This document shows, one piece after another, positions 12,386-13,067 of a stretch of DNA of 13,067 bases (position 1 is the first letter of the stretch; each line of letters opens with the position of its first letter). The notes beneath the pieces are model-generated. The model worked only from the letters and a program-made list of their open reading frames with translations. It was not told where the DNA came from and searched no databases. The translations under genes and the position numbers were made by a program. The stretch is from an uncultured Eubacteriales bacterium (GTDB lineage Bacteria > Bacillota_A > Clostridia > Oscillospirales > Oscillospiraceae): positions 1 to 13,067 of the forward strand of contig CASTQR010000029.1 of assembly GCA_949451265.1 (NCBI GenBank), in the 5' to 3' direction.

Positions 12386-12509
12386 AGAAATTCCCACCAC
12401 CGTTCCGTTTCCGCCTTCGGCGAAAACTGCACTCTGGTGGGAATTTCTTCGCTTCCATCCGCGACCCGCTGCGCTGGGCTCGCGGATGGGGGGCCGCCCT
12501 GCTGGCGGC
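12386..12509. repeat. hairpin cluster downstream of tRNA-Tyr
   Basis: Three perfect inverted repeats stand in a row: a 14-bp pair AGAAATTCCCACCA at 12386-12399 with its complement at 12435-12448; CCATCCGCGA at 12455-12464 with 12480-12489; and GCCGCC at 12493-12498 with 12504-12509. None is followed by a T-run. No convincing gene lies here. Confidence 0.7.
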
Positions 12510-12514
12510 GCTTG

Positions 12515-12540
12515 CCGGGCTTCTCCCGGATTTTTTGTTT
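12515..12540 (+). terminator. terminator of the tRNA operon
   Basis: CCGGG (12515-12519) and CCCGG (12525-12529) form a short stem followed by ATTTTTTGTTT. The stem is only 5 bp, but the T-run is strong and no better candidate follows the tRNAs. Confidence 0.65.
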
Positions 12541-12554
12541 GGATAGGCGACGCT

Positions 12555-12640
12555 GGGCATTGGATGCCCTGCCCCCGTCTTTCAGGTATGCTTCCTTGCC
12601 CCTCCTCTCCCCACAAAGCCTGAAGGGCGGCTTTGCGGGG
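12555..12640. repeat. two further hairpins inside the small-ORF region
   Basis: GGGCAT (12555-12560) pairs with ATGCCC (12564-12569) over three bases. A 12-bp arm at 12609-12620 pairs with 12629-12640 with one mismatch (CAAAGCC/GGCTTTG core). Together with the upstream cluster they give six stems in about 255 bases. Confidence 0.55.
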
Positions 12641-12704
12641 GCCCCAGGCTGGAGTTCCACCACCGTTCCGGTCTTGCCTCACTCCTCTCCTTGGCGTATC
12701 CCAT
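12582..12704 (-). CDS. small ORF (40 aa) with strong expression signals
   Basis: This ORF has an ATG at 12704, AAAGGAGGA just upstream, and a good promoter at 12756-12784. It runs 40 codons to TGA. The peptide begins MGYAKERSEARPERWWNSSL, is basic and Gly/Pro/Arg-rich, and has no signal peptide, membrane helix or known domain. Either it is a genuine small gene, possibly under LexA control, or it is the intact head of a gene broken by the hairpin-rich insert between the 14-bp repeats. Removing that insert would join ERWW in frame to EFLSWW, but that frame then runs antisense through the tRNAs. The coding status is uncertain; the expression signals are clear. Confidence 0.4.
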   Translation of the reverse strand: MGYAKERSEARPERWWNSSLGPPQSRPSGFVGRGGARKHT

Positions 12705-12730
12705 TGCGATCCTCCTTTTGTTCGAATTTA

Positions 12731-12742
12731 AAACAATTGTTC
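12731..12742 (-). promoter_or_regulatory. LexA (SOS) box-like site
   Basis: On the minus strand GAACAATTGTTT differs by one base from the Gram-positive LexA core GAAC-N4-GTTC. It lies just downstream of the -10 box at 12756-12761, overlapping the expected start of transcription, where a repressor would block. A second CGAAC half-site follows near the ribosome site. Confidence 0.45.
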
Positions 12743-12755
12743 GATTTCATCCCCT

Positions 12756-12784
12756 ACTTTACCACCCGCCGTCCCCAAAGTCAA
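12756..12784 (-). promoter_or_regulatory. promoter of the 40-codon ORF / hairpin-rich transcript
   Basis: On the minus strand, TTGACT (12784-12779), 17 bases and TAAAGT (12761-12756) form a good vegetative promoter pointing towards the small ORF and the hairpin cluster. Confidence 0.65.
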
Positions 12785-12911
12785 GGATTGGAGGGCGGAT
12801 TTTTTTCGCCAATTTTTCAAAATACCCCGAAAAAAGGGACACCCTGTCCGGGCCGGGTTGCACGCCGCCCCGTCCGGCGTCAAGTTTTTCCGGGGATTTT
12901 CACATTCCCTG
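12785..12911. other. intergenic region between divergent promoters
   Basis: No gene is seen. A T-rich run with a weak GGCG/CGCC dyad (about 12788-12805) is present. The rest is spacer before the promoter of the last gene. Confidence 0.4.
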
Positions 12912-12941
12912 TTGACGCTGGGCCCGTCCGGGTAGTATATT
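12912..12941 (+). promoter_or_regulatory. promoter of the last gene
   Basis: TTGACG (12912-12917), an 18-base spacer and TATATT (12936-12941) lie about 30 bases before the ATG at 12971. Confidence 0.7.
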
Positions 12942-12970
12942 GGAAAAAACAAAATACAGGAGGCTTTCGT

Positions 12971-13067
12971 ATGAAAAAGAAAACTGTCGGACTGCTGGGC
13001 CTCGCCGCGGCGGGGGCCGGGGCGGCGGGCGGCTGGGCTGCCCTGGGCAATTACCTCTACAACCGGG
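12971..13067 (+). CDS. N-terminus of a secreted or membrane-anchored protein (3' truncated by the window)
   Basis: Thirty-two codons are visible, beginning MKKKTVGLLGLAAAGAGAAGG and continuing with WAALGNYLYNR. Three lysines followed by a hydrophobic Ala/Gly/Leu stretch make a signal peptide or N-terminal membrane anchor. CAGGAGG stands seven bases before the ATG and a promoter lies upstream, so this is a real gene start. Similar N-termini occur on membrane-anchored alpha/beta hydrolases of Clostridia, but the visible part is too short to assign a family. Confidence 0.8.
   Translation, partial: MKKKTVGLLGLAAAGAGAAGGWAALGNYLYNR

Noticed and set aside
12386..12640. CRISPR array
   Set aside because: The repeats are different hairpins with irregular spacing. 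There is no repeated unit with spacers and no cas gene.
12236..12682. Minus-strand frames reading through the tRNAs, ending in DGFEPPTC-type peptides
   Set aside because: These are antisense translations of tRNA-Thr and tRNA-Tyr, a well-known source of false proteins.

Overview
The window looks like chromosomal DNA from a GC-rich member of the Firmicutes, probably Clostridia related to the gut Oscillospiraceae. The grounds are an IreB-family gene, strong AGGAGG-type ribosome binding sites, TTGACA/TATAAT-type promoters, tRNA genes with encoded CCA, a TrhA/HlyIII protein, small Zn-ribbon and SH3b surface proteins, and high GC. Taxonomy is inferred; no 16S or ribosomal gene is present.

Left part (1-2050): a 3'-truncated hemW on the minus strand and a hlyIII-family gene on the plus strand are divergently transcribed. 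Each has a near-consensus promoter, and a perfect 9-bp inverted repeat lies between the two promoters. The hlyIII gene ends at a strong intrinsic terminator.

Central redox operon (5203 down to 2171, minus strand): five tightly packed genes. In order they encode an FTR-like CxC iron-sulfur protein, a two-cluster ferredoxin, a membrane 4Fe-4S protein of the NapH/Fer4_5 type, a thioredoxin, and a CoA-disulfide reductase-like flavoprotein fused to rhodanese. Two of the junctions are ATGA overlaps. The set suggests one electron route from a membrane or ferredoxin donor through an FTR-like protein to thioredoxin and on to sulfur or persulfide chemistry. Its GC is visibly lower than the flanks (32/60 at 2401-2460 against 41/60 at 10801-10860). 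It lies next to mobile-element debris, which suggests acquisition by transfer. This is the most interesting system in the window.

Mobile-element scar and tRNA locus (about 5278-6384): an IS200/IS605 tnpA remnant carrying an in-frame stop, then an open frame joining a Cna-B-like fragment to the C-terminus of a large serine recombinase, then tRNA-Ala(CGC) with its terminator. Upstream of tRNA-Ala is a tRNA 5' half that breaks off after the D-arm but keeps a consensus promoter.

Envelope and signalling genes (6464-9875): a lipoprotein with two DUF4358-like repeats and a transglutaminase-like domain, IreB, and a Zn-ribbon/TM/Big_2-like/SH3b protein on the opposite strand. A conserved 211-aa protein of uncertain function follows (9937-10572), then a convergent HAD phosphatase (10615-11289).

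Right part: a three-gene minus-strand operon (Zn-ribbon protein, small coiled-coil protein, sigma-70 region-4-like protein) faces away from a tRNA-Thr/tRNA-Tyr operon driven by a perfect-consensus promoter. Past the tRNAs is a hairpin-rich stretch flanked by 14-bp direct repeats. On its far side is a 40-codon minus-strand ORF with a good promoter, a LexA-box-like site and a strong ribosome binding site. The window ends in the first 32 codons of a secreted or membrane-anchored protein.
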